A DNA stretch of 37,623 nucleotides from a virus. The notes beneath the pieces were generated by a model. It had not been told where the DNA came from. It ran no database searches and saw only the letters and a program-made list of their open reading frames with translations. The stretch lies in IMG/VR virus record IMGVR_UViG_3300022871_000047, positions 1-37,623 of that record. The stretch is one strand, 5' to 3'. This document shows positions 29,131 through 37,623 of this stretch, piece after piece. Position 1 is the first letter of the stretch. Every line of letters starts with the position of its first letter. A program made the position numbers and the translations under genes.

Positions 29131-30584
29131 TATAATTTCAAGGCGTTGCCATCTCTTAATCTTTTCGGGTTGTGTCCGCTTGTATCGGTTTCCCCAAATT
29201 CATAAGCATTACGGAACGTTTTAATATTTAAATTTCTATCTTTTTTAATTAAAGTAGCAAGACTATCTCTATACAATAAATAGTCTGCATCATTCAAGTC
29301 TAGTATTCCATCATTTTTTTCAATAGCCTTTATTTTCCACTTGAGCCAATACTTAATTAAATCAAATTGTATATAATCAACAGCATCTTCTAAACTATCA
29401 ACTGAGGTTATGGTCTTAAAGTAGTCTATATTGATATTGAAGTTATCCCATGTGCTATCAACTAAAGGATATATGTATATGTATCCATTATAAGCAGTCC
29501 AATATTTAGGCTCACTATTGGTTTCACCTTGAAATACCCAATCATCTGCTGATATTCCTGCCGTTGGTATAGCTCCTGTTCCTGAAGCTGGTACACCAGT
29601 CAATATGCCTGCGGTAGCACTACGAGTTATGCCAGTATAGGTTACATTTTCGCCTCCTACATTAACTGAACCATCATCATCAAAATCATAAGAATTATTA
29701 ATTTCTAAAGTAATATCTCCTAGAGAAGCGTCTGTGGTAACTTGAGTAAAGTGAACATCTGTCATTAACTGATTAAAAAAGTAATTAGGGTCAGCAAAAT
29801 TTAAGGCTGGTTCACCACCCAAACTTAAACGTTCTATAGCTTTTATAGAATATTTATCATATATATCAGTTGGCATTGAATATCTAAATACTCCTTCTGC
29901 GGTTTGACCTAATATAGCATTAAAACTTTGCGACCAACTAAGCTTGTTTTTATTCTTTCGTATATCTCTTAAACATTCATCTATTTGTTTAAGACAATAA
30001 GATGGAGTTAGGCTGTCAGTAAAGGTTTGTTTAGTTTCAATTAAGGCTTCATTAATGATATATTCACAAGTATTAAAAGCAGCATTAGCATAAGGTGCTG
30101 GAGCTGAATAGCCTGAATAAGTTGTAGCATCTGAATTTTTAAACCGAACAAAAGCATAACCAGTAGAATTAGTAGCATCACAATAAATACTCCATTTTTT
30201 AGTTTCCATTATACTGTCAGTAGATAACACTGTTTTAGTACCAGTCGCTGTGGTAGCCAGACTATATTCTATTTGATTAAAATTAACAAAATTAACTGGC
30301 TCGTTAGCATCGTGATTATTAGCTAAAGCGGCTGCTAAGGTTATTGTTGTTCCTGATGGTGCTGTACTAGCGTGCATTTTAATAAGTTCAGCATTGCCTG
30401 AACCATAACCAATTAAAGCGTAAAAATTACCTTCAGAAAAGCCTTCAATACTAAATACAGATATAGTAGTGGCGGCTGCATCTGCTGAAGCACTTAAAGT
30501 TGTTTGTGGTCGTCCTCTAATAATATAATCGTTTAAAACCATTATATTATTATTAATCACTTTTGTTGATATAATGTCTGCCAT
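29130..30584 (-). CDS. tail adaptor-like protein (T7 gp11-like candidate)
   Basis: 484 residues. A stretch PKYWTAYNGYIYIYPLVD resembles the adaptor motif of phage head-tail connection proteins, where it ends in a YP-proline turn. A Ser/Ala/Thr-rich Ig-like region comes first. Adjacent to the nozzle-like gene with one-base overlap. Confidence 0.65.
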   Translation of the reverse strand: MADIISTKVINNNIMVLNDYIIRGRPQTTLSASADAAATTISVFSIEGFSEGNFYALIGYGSGNAELIKMHASTAPSGTTITLAAALANNHDANEPVNFVNFNQIEYSLATTATGTKTVLSTDSIMETKKWSIYCDATNSTGYAFVRFKNSDATTYSGYSAPAPYANAAFNTCEYIINEALIETKQTFTDSLTPSYCLKQIDECLRDIRKNKNKLSWSQSFNAILGQTAEGVFRYSMPTDIYDKYSIKAIERLSLGGEPALNFADPNYFFNQLMTDVHFTQVTTDASLGDITLEINNSYDFDDDGSVNVGGENVTYTGITRSATAGILTGVPASGTGAIPTAGISADDWVFQGETNSEPKYWTAYNGYIYIYPLVDSTWDNFNINIDYFKTITSVDSLEDAVDYIQFDLIKYWLKWKIKAIEKNDGILDLNDADYLLYRDSLATLIKKDRNLNIKTFRNAYEFGETDTSGHNPKRLRDGNALKL

Positions 30585-30585
30585 A

Positions 30586-31701
30586 TTATTTTTTATTTAA
30601 AATTTCTAATAATTTATGTAAATTGTCTGGTTCTTTCAAGTGTTTAAGTAATTTCCAATAACTAGACTCTGTAACATCCATATTATTTCCATCAGGAGTT
30701 CCTTCAATTAAACTTCTATCTACTTCTTTATAGCCAACGTCTAAACCATTAAAAGCTAAATAACTTAGCCAAGATGGATATAATTTTTTTTTACCTTTTT
30801 GTATATGGAAGATTGCAGGACTATCTTTATGCTTTACGTTTTTACCGTCATAGTCTTCTACAAACTTATCTACTGGGTTAGGTAATTTCTTTTTGAGTTT
30901 AATGGTAAAAAGCATACCCATTCCTAGATTAAAATTCCAAGCTACCTTTTCATCAAATGGCTCATAAGTATTGTAAATTCCATCATATTTTTTATCTTCA
31001 TAACAATCATTAACTACTGCGTGATTTTTTCTTAAACCAGTATATTGATAAATCCCATTTTTAATTGAAGGTGGTCTATAATACATTGAAGTTTGAATTG
31101 GAGCATAGATTTTAACATCATTAAATTCATTAGGATAAACCCATTCATATTTAAATTCTATATATTCTAAAAGTTCTTTACCTTGAGATATAATATGTAA
31201 TGGAATATTAGCGTAATAATTATCAGTATTCCATCTCCATACATTTTCTGGCACTAGCCCAAAATGTCTAATAGCATTAGCAACTTTTGATTGAGTATTA
31301 CCTCTTATTGTAGTCCCTGAAAGTTTGGCAATATATCTATCTGAAAAATCAGCTTCACCATTCTTTACAAGTGTGAATTGTTTAAAAATATTTGCTATCT
31401 CCTTGCTCTCATCCTTATCATCTTGTAAATAAAAATTAACTAATTCTTCTAAGTCATTCATAGCAGAAAATGTAACACAAGCCATAGTTTCTCTTTGTTC
31501 TCTTTTTTGTTTTTCTGCTTTTGACCTAAACCTTTTCCAGTTCTTATCTGGTAATAGTTTGCTTTTACTTACAAATCCAAAAGAACCTTCTTTATGAATA
31601 TAATCTGTATCAGTCGGTTTTACACTTATAAAGCCATTATCAAGATTAGGCTTTTTAAAAAGTCTATCTAAAATGTAAAGTAAATAAGTTATAATTTTCA
31701 T
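30586..31701 (-). CDS. papain-like cysteine protease in the lysis region
   Basis: 371 residues from ATG 31701 (a TTG two codons upstream is less likely). Papain-like motifs: Gln69 and Cys75 in REQRETMACVTFSAMNDLEE, spaced as in papain's Gln19-Cys25 and matching CWAFSA; His227 in RKNHAVVNDCY; Asn244 in GIYNTYEP. A short hydrophobic N-terminus could anchor or export it. It directly follows holin-like genes, so it may cleave peptidoglycan cross-bridges as an endolysin, or mature the capsid. Family call is firm; role is inferred. Confidence 0.8.
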   Translation of the reverse strand: MKIITYLLYILDRLFKKPNLDNGFISVKPTDTDYIHKEGSFGFVSKSKLLPDKNWKRFRSKAEKQKREQRETMACVTFSAMNDLEELVNFYLQDDKDESKEIANIFKQFTLVKNGEADFSDRYIAKLSGTTIRGNTQSKVANAIRHFGLVPENVWRWNTDNYYANIPLHIISQGKELLEYIEFKYEWVYPNEFNDVKIYAPIQTSMYYRPPSIKNGIYQYTGLRKNHAVVNDCYEDKKYDGIYNTYEPFDEKVAWNFNLGMGMLFTIKLKKKLPNPVDKFVEDYDGKNVKHKDSPAIFHIQKGKKKLYPSWLSYLAFNGLDVGYKEVDRSLIEGTPDGNNMDVTESSYWKLLKHLKEPDNLHKLLEILNKK

Positions 31702-31793
31702 AAACAATTAAACAGCCAGACAACTAAAAATATAATTGTCGTTAAAACTGTTATTAAAAATATTATTAAACCTTGTTTTTCAAATTCACTCAT
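31698..31793 (-). CDS. one-TM lysis-region peptide, 31 aa
   Basis: Short N-terminus MSEFEKQG followed by a hydrophobic helix (LIIFLITVLTTIIFLVVWLF). Coupled by ATGA overlaps to both neighbours. Possibly an antiholin or spanin-like peptide; no family match. Confidence 0.6.
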   Translation of the reverse strand: MSEFEKQGLIIFLITVLTTIIFLVVWLFNCL

Positions 31794-31972
31794 CTTATAT
31801 AATGTAAAAAAATAGTTATAGCTACAGGTAATAAAATAAGATTGGTAACTATTAAGCCACCTACAATTCTATTTTTCCATTCTTCTAATTTACTAACACG
31901 ACCATTAGTGCGGTCTACTTTTTTTTCCACTCTAGTTAAAACTTCGTGGATAACTTCCAAGCTAATCTTCAT
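31790..31972 (-). CDS. XhlA-like protein: coiled coil plus C-terminal TM
   Basis: 60 residues: a helical, heptad-like N-terminus (VIHEVLTRVEKKVDRTNGRV) and one C-terminal TM helix (GLIVTNLILLPVAITIFLHY). This matches XhlA-type lysis accessory proteins, which assist holins. It is packed between two other TM genes. Confidence 0.75.
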   Translation of the reverse strand: MKISLEVIHEVLTRVEKKVDRTNGRVSKLEEWKNRIVGGLIVTNLILLPVAITIFLHYIR

Positions 31973-31974
31973 AC

Positions 31975-32040
31975 TTATTTAAAGCGTTCCACAAACAACT
32001 CCGTTGCATATAGAAACAACCCTATTATTATAAATCTCAT
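31975..32040 (-). CDS. 21-residue TM peptide
   Basis: MRFIIIGLFLYATELFVERF-K. Overlaps the holin-like stop by ATGA, so translation would be coupled. Tiny and membrane-spanning; it may be part of the lysis set or a translated leader. Confidence 0.45.
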   Translation of the reverse strand: MRFIIIGLFLYATELFVERFK

Positions 32041-32246
32041 CGTGTGTCGCTAAAAAACTTTTTAGCCATTACTAATAAAATGTTGACAATCGGAACAAGC
32101 CATAAATAGCCTGCTGGAATTTCAATTTGCGGTAAAATGTTTATTGCCGTCAAAACCAAAGCTGAACCGCCTGAATAAATAAAGACTTTAGAAATGCCTT
32201 TCCAATCTTCCCCTGAATTCAAATTGAATTTTTTTGAACCATTCAT
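32037..32246 (-). CDS. holin-like two-TM protein
   Basis: 69 residues: a polar N-terminus (MNGSKKFNLNSGEDWKGISK), two hydrophobic segments (VFIYSGGSALVLTAINIL; AGYLWLVPIVNILLVMAK) and a basic tail. Holins form membrane lesions that release endolysin. Context with XhlA-like and protease genes supports this. Confidence 0.7.
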   Translation of the reverse strand: MNGSKKFNLNSGEDWKGISKVFIYSGGSALVLTAINILPQIEIPAGYLWLVPIVNILLVMAKKFFSDTR

Positions 32247-32256
32247 AAATTTATAT

Positions 32257-32730
32257 TTAGTTTATTAATATTTTTAATTGCTCTTGGCATTTATAATTCT
32301 TCTGCCACCATTCATTTTTTTCAATTTCTAATTCATTCATCTTTTCCTTATCAGTCTTTTGAGCAAGTTCTAATAATCCAATTTCAGTTTTTAATTCTTC
32401 ATTAGTAGTCTTTAGTTCTTCGTTTTCTTTAAAGACTTCCTGACAAAGAAACAAAGCCTCATCTTGTTGGTATACTACTTCCATTTCAGGACAAGGTTCA
32501 GGATTTTTACATTCTTCAAAAGTAGGGCAATTAAACTCAGGGCATTCTTCTACTATTTTTTGACCATTAAAAATACCTAAATTATATCCGAGTATACCAG
32601 ATAAAGGACAGAAAAGTATTGCTAAAATTAAAGTATAAATAGTTGTTTTCAACCATTTCTTGTTATACGAAAAGAAACTGATAATTAATAATCCTGTGAC
32701 TATTGAACTTATAATAATTATTGTTTTCAT
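32257..32730 (-). CDS. two-TM protein with cysteine hinge and coiled coil
   Basis: 157 residues. TM segments at residues ~3-20 (IIIISSIVTGLLIISFF) and ~29-47 (TTIYTLILAILFCPLSGI), then a Cys/Pro/Glu hinge (ECPEFNCPTFEECKNPEPCP) and a long coiled coil (ENEELKTTNEELKTEIGLLE). Spanin-like topology for joining membranes during lysis is possible; not proved. Confidence 0.6.
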   Translation of the reverse strand: MKTIIIISSIVTGLLIISFFSYNKKWLKTTIYTLILAILFCPLSGILGYNLGIFNGQKIVEECPEFNCPTFEECKNPEPCPEMEVVYQQDEALFLCQEVFKENEELKTTNEELKTEIGLLELAQKTDKEKMNELEIEKNEWWQKNYKCQEQLKILIN

Positions 32731-32753
32731 ATTATTAATTTATTCATATATTT

Positions 32754-34574
32754 TTAATCAAACCAAATTACATCAGGGCGGTTTATTGTGGGGGTAGTTT
32801 CGGGAGGAGAAACTGAAGGAGTTTCTCCTATAATACATTTGCCTTTATCACTATCATCATCATCTTGAAAACAAATAACTATTTTATCAGAGCTTATTAA
32901 AGTTGTACTTTGAGCGTTGTCTCCATCAGCACTAATTGAACCAGTTTCAAATATCTCAACATCGCCTAATGTGAGAGATTTATCTGCCCAATCTACTGAT
33001 GAATATCTTGAAACTCCCTTATCCCCATCATTATTATTATTACCTGTAATAACAAAATGAGTAGTATCAATTTTTGTAATTGCTGTCATTAATTCTCCAT
33101 TACCTGTTATAGCATCTACGCCAGTCCCATAAGTTATTGCTCTTGTTGAAACGGTAGCTGCTCGTATAAATCCATTTGTTGATGCCCCACTTTGTGCTCC
33201 AAGAGTAACAACAAATTTATCTGTATCTAATACATCAACGTCTGGGGCATCTTTATTGTCAGTAGTTATAACATTTGGTGTTCCGTGAACTATTGTTGTC
33301 CCACTTACGGTTCCAACTGAGCATATTGCAGAAGTAACATCATTGGCATAAAAACAATGAACAAATTTATCTGTTTCAAGTTGCGCTGTACTACTCCTAC
33401 CAGTTCCATAATAATCTGTAACAGCAATATCATTCGGTGTTCCAGGGGAAACAGTAGTTCCAGATACAGTTGATGCTACACAAGTTTGAGTATTTGAATT
33501 TGTTTCATCATTATAACAAGAAATAAATTTATCAGTATCTAATTTAGCACAAGACGGTGCTTCCATATCGCCTGTTTCAATTTCAATAGCTGTTCCCCAA
33601 GTACCAATAGTAGTACCACTTACAGTTGCAACTCTTGCATAACCATCCCATAATAAGTCGCCGTCTGGATAGATTACAGCTATTTTATTAGTATCAATGG
33701 TACACGCACCAATATCAAATGACGTATACGCTGCAAACGTACTTGCAGCACCAAAATTTATTGTTCTTGTTGAAACGGTAGCTGCCCTGCATTCTCCATC
33801 ATTCAAAGTATCATCCTCCCAACATACTGCAAATTTGTCTGTATCTAATTTAATTGTTCTTGTATTTTTTGTTACACTAGCCTCAAATTCTAATGCTGTC
33901 CCATAAGTAATATCTGCATCTGCCCAAATTGGATATTCTGCGTCTTTTAAAAACTCAACTGGTATCTGTTTAACATATTTCCCTTTTTCAAAATAACTTT
34001 TAATTTTAACTCTATCTAAAGTGCTTGAACTTGTCCAAGCTCTAGCAGGTTCTAAATATGAAAAATCTCCTACTCTAACCGTATCGTTAATTTCAAACTT
34101 ATCATTTTTATTCCAACCGTCTATTATAAAATTGGTATCCATAGCAAATTCAATTTCAAGATATTCTGTCCCTTTGGGTATCTCGCCTAAATCTTTTAAA
34201 GAATTAATCGTAATTATTTTACTCCACACTCTCTCTCCTGTTTTTATTTCAAGGTCTATCCCCTTACCAAAAACTTCTTTGTATTCTTTTTCATCTTTTA
34301 AAGAACTTGCGACTGTTTTAAATTCTGTTGTATCCCATTTCATTCCAAGCGGTTTAAAAGCTATATATTTATCACCTAATTTATATTGTAAAGCCTTATC
34401 GTCTGTAATATCGTCTTTAAATTCATCTTCGTAGTTTTGAACACCAATTTTAAAAGTATTATTCTCTGGTGCAGTTATTTTTCCTACTGCCTTAACATCA
34501 CTACCAAAAGGTGGGTCAGGCAAACCACATCCAGCTATAAATAATATAAATAATAATATAATTAATTTCTTCAT
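32754..34574 (-). CDS. phage lipoprotein with propeller-like repeats
   Basis: 606 residues. Lipoprotein signal (KLIILLFILFIAGCG) with a lipobox Cys at residue 16. The C-terminal half carries several repeats of DTDKF-VVCW/ISCY followed by RAATVSGTTI-type strands, as in a beta-propeller. Exported and lipid-anchored in the host envelope is the simplest reading. It could block other phages or assist virion assembly; position next to the fibre also permits a virion role. Confidence 0.7.
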   Translation of the reverse strand: MKKLIILLFILFIAGCGLPDPPFGSDVKAVGKITAPENNTFKIGVQNYEDEFKDDITDDKALQYKLGDKYIAFKPLGMKWDTTEFKTVASSLKDEKEYKEVFGKGIDLEIKTGERVWSKIITINSLKDLGEIPKGTEYLEIEFAMDTNFIIDGWNKNDKFEINDTVRVGDFSYLEPARAWTSSSTLDRVKIKSYFEKGKYVKQIPVEFLKDAEYPIWADADITYGTALEFEASVTKNTRTIKLDTDKFAVCWEDDTLNDGECRAATVSTRTINFGAASTFAAYTSFDIGACTIDTNKIAVIYPDGDLLWDGYARVATVSGTTIGTWGTAIEIETGDMEAPSCAKLDTDKFISCYNDETNSNTQTCVASTVSGTTVSPGTPNDIAVTDYYGTGRSSTAQLETDKFVHCFYANDVTSAICSVGTVSGTTIVHGTPNVITTDNKDAPDVDVLDTDKFVVTLGAQSGASTNGFIRAATVSTRAITYGTGVDAITGNGELMTAITKIDTTHFVITGNNNNDGDKGVSRYSSVDWADKSLTLGDVEIFETGSISADGDNAQSTTLISSDKIVICFQDDDDSDKGKCIIGETPSVSPPETTPTINRPDVIWFD

Positions 34575-34577
34575 ATT

Positions 34578-37500
34578 TTATTCTCTAGTCCATTCTCCGA
34601 AAGCTGTAAAGCTAACGTAGTCTGGTGCTCCTGTTATTGTTCCAATTTTCATTTGAACTAATTCATCTGCCAATATTACTGATGTTGCTGTCATCGTTGT
34701 ATCAGTTGTTGCCGTAGTAGCACAAGTTATAGCGTCTAAATCACCCTGTGTAGCTCCTGACGGTGTTAAAACAACTGATGTAGCAGTAGTAACATAACAA
34801 GAATAGCTTGTGATAGTATATCCGTCTTTTTCAAGTGGTACAGGCAAACTACCTCCGCTAAACCATTCTGGACTTGTAGAAGCTAAAGTAAAACCAAATA
34901 TAGCTTCGTCTGTTCTAATAACATTAGCATCAGCTCCTAAAATTAGTTGGTTATCTGTTGTGTCGTGTGCTAATACGCCATCGGCTGCGACTGATGGGGC
35001 GGCTGCATTAGGTATCTCTAATATTACACTGGCAGTTCCAAAATCATAAGTTCCTGCTGAAGCTATATCACCACCAAGTCTAAGAAAATCATCATCAACA
35101 TCTATCTCTAAAGTTCCCGCCCCTGTTGTACAAGTAAGGCTATCAGCACAATTAAGAGTAGCAAATACTGGGTCGTTAGCACTATCTCCTATAAGAAGTT
35201 GTCCATCTGTTCCTACTGTAAGGGCTGTAAAAGCACTTGCTCCAGCACCAACTAATACTCCGTGGTCTGTAAAGGTTGAAGCTCCTGAACCTCCGTTGGC
35301 TACTGTTAAGTCTGTATCTAATGTCAATGCTCCAGTAAATCTTCCTGTTCCAGCCACATCTAATTTATATATGGGATTGGTCGTCCCGATGCCGACGTTG
35401 CCGTTATTTAATGTTATCCCCGTTCCAACTCCCAAACGGGTATCATAAATATCTAATCTGTCACCTGCTGAATTATATTGAAAATAAAACTGCCCACTGC
35501 TTCCAAGAATCATTGCTTTATTACTTCCCACGAGAAGATGACCAGTAAACATAGCCGAAGTATAATCTCCTCCAAATCGTAAGTTTCCCCAAGTGTCTAT
35601 ATACTGGGATGCATACCTTATCCCTCCAATATCTGAGCCATTTCCATATATTCTAAACTCTGGATGGGCTGTTCCATCGCCAACCTGTAAAAGTGAATTT
35701 GGACCCGTCGTCCCGATGCCGACGTTGCCGTTGTTTTGAATCGTCATCTGCCTTACTCTATTATCTCCATCATCATCAGCTCTACCTAAAAATAAATTAT
35801 CATCCGATGAACCAATAAATTTTATTTTTTTCTCCACTGCTGAATTTCCATCTTCCACATAAATATATGCTGAGGTTGCTCCCTTAACATGTAGTAATTC
35901 GTCTGGTTCAGTTGTCCCGATGCCGAGGTTTCCGTTATCTAGCATCGTTACTTTTGCCGTTCCTGATGAGTTTTGAGTTTGAAAACCAATTCCCGTTCCT
36001 GTTCCAGCACCTTTGACAATTAATTTGCCTAAAGGAGCCGTCGTGCCGATGCCGACGTTGCCTGTGTTATTTACCATCATTTTTGTTGTTGTACCAATTC
36101 TAAACAAGATATTTCCATCGCTATCTCCGTCGCTGTCAGCGATGACATTGGTATCGCTAATATTCGCCAAAGAGTCAAAGAGCCAAAGAGTCGAATCATC
36201 AGTATCTTTCAGACAACGAACAGAAAAGCCGTACGCCTGAACGTACGGGTAGCGGTAGACAGTGGAGTGACTAGAGGTCAGGTGGTGCGTCCAAGCATTA
36301 GCCCCAGACACGGAAGACGACCAAAAGTACGTGTGCGCGCCCGAATTGATGAAAGCGCCATTAGCATCGCGGCGGCCGGAAAGGACTGCTTCAAACCCTG
36401 AAGAACCCGATTCCTTTAAAGCGGTTCCTGCTGGGGCACAATCCCAAACATTTGAACGGTCGGCATCACAGGTACCTCCTTCGGCAGTTAAGTATTGGTC
36501 TAGAGTGTGTTGTTCTGCATCTGTAGGGATATGCCAACCTGTGGAACAAATACCTTGAGTGCCTTCTGTTTCTGTGTATTGCATCATTTCATCCCATTGG
36601 TAGAGACCTCCGTCAGTTGTACAATTGGCTTCGTCGTCACCATAACAGTATTTTTCTATTGTTCCTGTGTCTGCCATCTCATCGACTCCATCTATTCTAG
36701 TTCCAACATTAAGGTTCTCAGCCATCCAGCATTGGTTGCCTATTTTTACCACATCGTAAACATTACCATCAGTGTCTACCATGGTAGCAGGACAAATTGT
36801 TCCTACTGCTTGCCAATTAGTGTCACCATTGTCTTTAGTTTCTATCACTCCTAATCTATTACGAAGACCATAGCCTGTTTCTCCTACTATATCTCCAAAG
36901 TTTAGATAACGAGAGTTGTTGGTTAATCCACTAAATATTCCATTGCCGTATACATCTAAAGTTGAAAGTGGGGTGGTTGTGCCAATACCCAAATTTCCTT
37001 GGATTATTACTCCATTCGTCGGTGCTATATTATTGTAATCTGCACCTACACTTAAACCACCACTGACTGCTAGTGCACTGCTTGGAGTCGTCGTCCCGAT
37101 GCCGACGTTGCCGCCGCCATTGAAAATGACATCTCCCGTATTAGATATATTAAAATCATCTCTCCCATCTTTTTCATTTCGAACAAAAAATCCACTTGTC
37201 CCTGACCTTAGTGACCAGTTGTCTATATCACCAGCATTAGTATTTTCTATTGCAAGATAAGTATTGACAGTAGCAGAGCTTAAAGTTAGAAGTTGACTCG
37301 GCTCCGTCGTCCCGATGCCGACGTTGCCTGAATTATAATAAATATCACTACCAGTTGTAGTCCATTGAGAAGATATTTTGTTATTAAAAGTTATAAAGTC
37401 AGATGCAGTTAAACAACCAAAAGTAGAAGTATCAGCTGTGTCGCAGTTTAAATCACCACCCGCAACTGTTAATCCTAACCCAGCAAAATCTGTTATGGTA

Positions 37501-37622
37501 TCACTTGAAACAGAAATACCTGAAGTAAAAGTTTGTAAATCAGACCAAGTATTAGGAGTTGTAGTCCCAAAGGCTAAATCTAAAGTTCCTGATGTTGTTA
37601 TAGTCCCACCAGTAATAGGATA
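34578..37622 (-). CDS. tail fibre with NVGIGTT repeats and FISUMP/C-lectin-like domain (5' end cut by window)
   Basis: The frame is open to the window edge, so at least 1014 residues; a TTG at 36992 is internal. Seven NVGIGTT-x-P type repeats form the shaft. A FISUMP/DUF1566-like domain lies at about 36200-36800 (DGNVYDVVKIGNQCWMAENL ... YFWSSSVSGANAW ... GFSVRCLKD), expected to fold like a C-type lectin and bind ligands. A beta-rich tail closes the protein. Candidate DGR variable region at 36205-36375. Host recognition is the likely role. Confidence 0.75.
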   Translation of the reverse strand, partial: YPITGGTITTSGTLDLAFGTTTPNTWSDLQTFTSGISVSSDTITDFAGLGLTVAGGDLNCDTADTSTFGCLTASDFITFNNKISSQWTTTGSDIYYNSGNVGIGTTEPSQLLTLSSATVNTYLAIENTNAGDIDNWSLRSGTSGFFVRNEKDGRDDFNISNTGDVIFNGGGNVGIGTTTPSSALAVSGGLSVGADYNNIAPTNGVIIQGNLGIGTTTPLSTLDVYGNGIFSGLTNNSRYLNFGDIVGETGYGLRNRLGVIETKDNGDTNWQAVGTICPATMVDTDGNVYDVVKIGNQCWMAENLNVGTRIDGVDEMADTGTIEKYCYGDDEANCTTDGGLYQWDEMMQYTETEGTQGICSTGWHIPTDAEQHTLDQYLTAEGGTCDADRSNVWDCAPAGTALKESGSSGFEAVLSGRRDANGAFINSGAHTYFWSSSVSGANAWTHHLTSSHSTVYRYPYVQAYGFSVRCLKDTDDSTLWLFDSLANISDTNVIADSDGDSDGNILFRIGTTTKMMVNNTGNVGIGTTAPLGKLIVKGAGTGTGIGFQTQNSSGTAKVTMLDNGNLGIGTTEPDELLHVKGATSAYIYVEDGNSAVEKKIKFIGSSDDNLFLGRADDDGDNRVRQMTIQNNGNVGIGTTGPNSLLQVGDGTAHPEFRIYGNGSDIGGIRYASQYIDTWGNLRFGGDYTSAMFTGHLLVGSNKAMILGSSGQFYFQYNSAGDRLDIYDTRLGVGTGITLNNGNVGIGTTNPIYKLDVAGTGRFTGALTLDTDLTVANGGSGASTFTDHGVLVGAGASAFTALTVGTDGQLLIGDSANDPVFATLNCADSLTCTTGAGTLEIDVDDDFLRLGGDIASAGTYDFGTASVILEIPNAAAPSVAADGVLAHDTTDNQLILGADANVIRTDEAIFGFTLASTSPEWFSGGSLPVPLEKDGYTITSYSCYVTTATSVVLTPSGATQGDLDAITCATTATTDTTMTATSVILADELVQMKIGTITGAPDYVSFTAFGEWTRE
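35381..37328 (-). repeat. six GC-rich repeats encoding NVGIGTT turns
   Basis: Near-identical ~23-bp stretches (GGCAACGTCGGCATCGGGAC on the coding strand, with slight variants) recur at about 35381, 35707, 35911, 36041, 37089 and 37306. The seventh NLGIGTT copy (near 36980) is AT-rich and diverged. They stand out in AT-rich DNA and offer homologous sites for shuffling fibre modules. Confidence 0.85.
36205..36375 (-). other. candidate DGR variable region
   Basis: In the last third of the FISUMP domain, coding-strand adenine falls to 15% (18/120 by hand count at 36241-36360), GC rises to ~57%, and codons ending in C cluster (TTC, ATC, CAC, TAC, TCC, CGC). That is the footprint left by adenine-specific mutagenic retrohoming into a lectin-like fold. 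No reverse transcriptase or template repeat lies in the window, so this is unproved. Confidence 0.5.
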
Positions 37623-37623
37623 T

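Noticed and set aside
34578-36992. Fibre start at TTG 36992
   Set aside because: The frame continues in phase without a stop to the window edge and encodes two more NVGIGTT repeats upstream.
1-37623. Reverse transcriptase or DGR template repeat
   Set aside because: I looked for RT motifs and for an adenine-rich near copy of 36205-36375; none found in this window.
1-37623. tRNA genes, integrase, attachment sites
   Set aside because: No tRNA cloverleaf, integrase or repressor pair seen; nothing supports lysogeny.
1-37623. Alternative genetic code
   Set aside because: Long ORFs close cleanly with TAA, TAG and TGA, and conserved Trp positions use TGG.

Overview
This window looks like part of a lytic, podovirus-like (short-tailed) bacteriophage genome, very AT-rich and from an uncultured source. 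Almost every gene lies on the minus strand, so transcription runs from high to low coordinates. The standard code is used: Trp is TGG and TGA serves as a stop. The host is unknown. The fibre gene combines NVGIGTT-type repeats with a FISUMP/DUF1566-like domain, a mix I associate with Patescibacteria (CPR) and their phages, but this is a weak inference. Both window ends cut through genes: a GroEL-like chaperonin at the left and the tail fibre at the right. Portal, capsid and any polymerase genes are not in the window.

Layout, following transcription from the right. (1) 37.6-19.2 kb, virion and lysis: a long fibre with a candidate diversity-generating (DGR-type) variable region, a lipoprotein, a two-TM/coiled-coil protein, a holin-like and XhlA-like lysis set followed by a papain-like protease, an adaptor-like and a nozzle-like tail protein, a second fibre, and three large internal-virion-like proteins. 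The last of these carries HNH and ADP-ribosyltransferase-like motifs. One plus-strand 'moron' gene with its own promoter sits at 26.0-26.2 kb. (2) 19.2-17.1 kb: nuclease genes and small genes, several with strong AGGAGG ribosome sites unlike the rest of the window, ending at a terminator. (3) 17.1-16.2 kb: a gene-poor control region with two small structured RNAs, each with its own promoter and terminator. (4) 16.2-9.2 kb: replication initiator with iteron-like repeats, two DNA methyltransferases, a NinG-like nuclease, an HTH protein and small genes. (5) 9.2-4.8 kb: a Rad52-like recombination candidate and an array of tiny genes separated by repeated linker DNA. (6) 4.8-4.5 kb: a third promoter-driven structured RNA converging on a plus-strand microgene. 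(7) 4.3-0 kb: HNH gene, small and large terminase, zinc-type small proteins and GroEL.

Three themes stand out. First, three small RNAs share almost the same 28-bp sigma70-type promoter and the same interleaved (pseudoknot or switch) stem layout. Second, three HNH endonuclease genes are mobile cassettes, each with its own promoter and a 20-21 nt leader. Each sits between a relic or copy of a gene and a second homologous copy of it. Third, the fibre has local adenine depletion and many NNC codons, as expected of a DGR target, although no reverse transcriptase or template repeat lies in the window.
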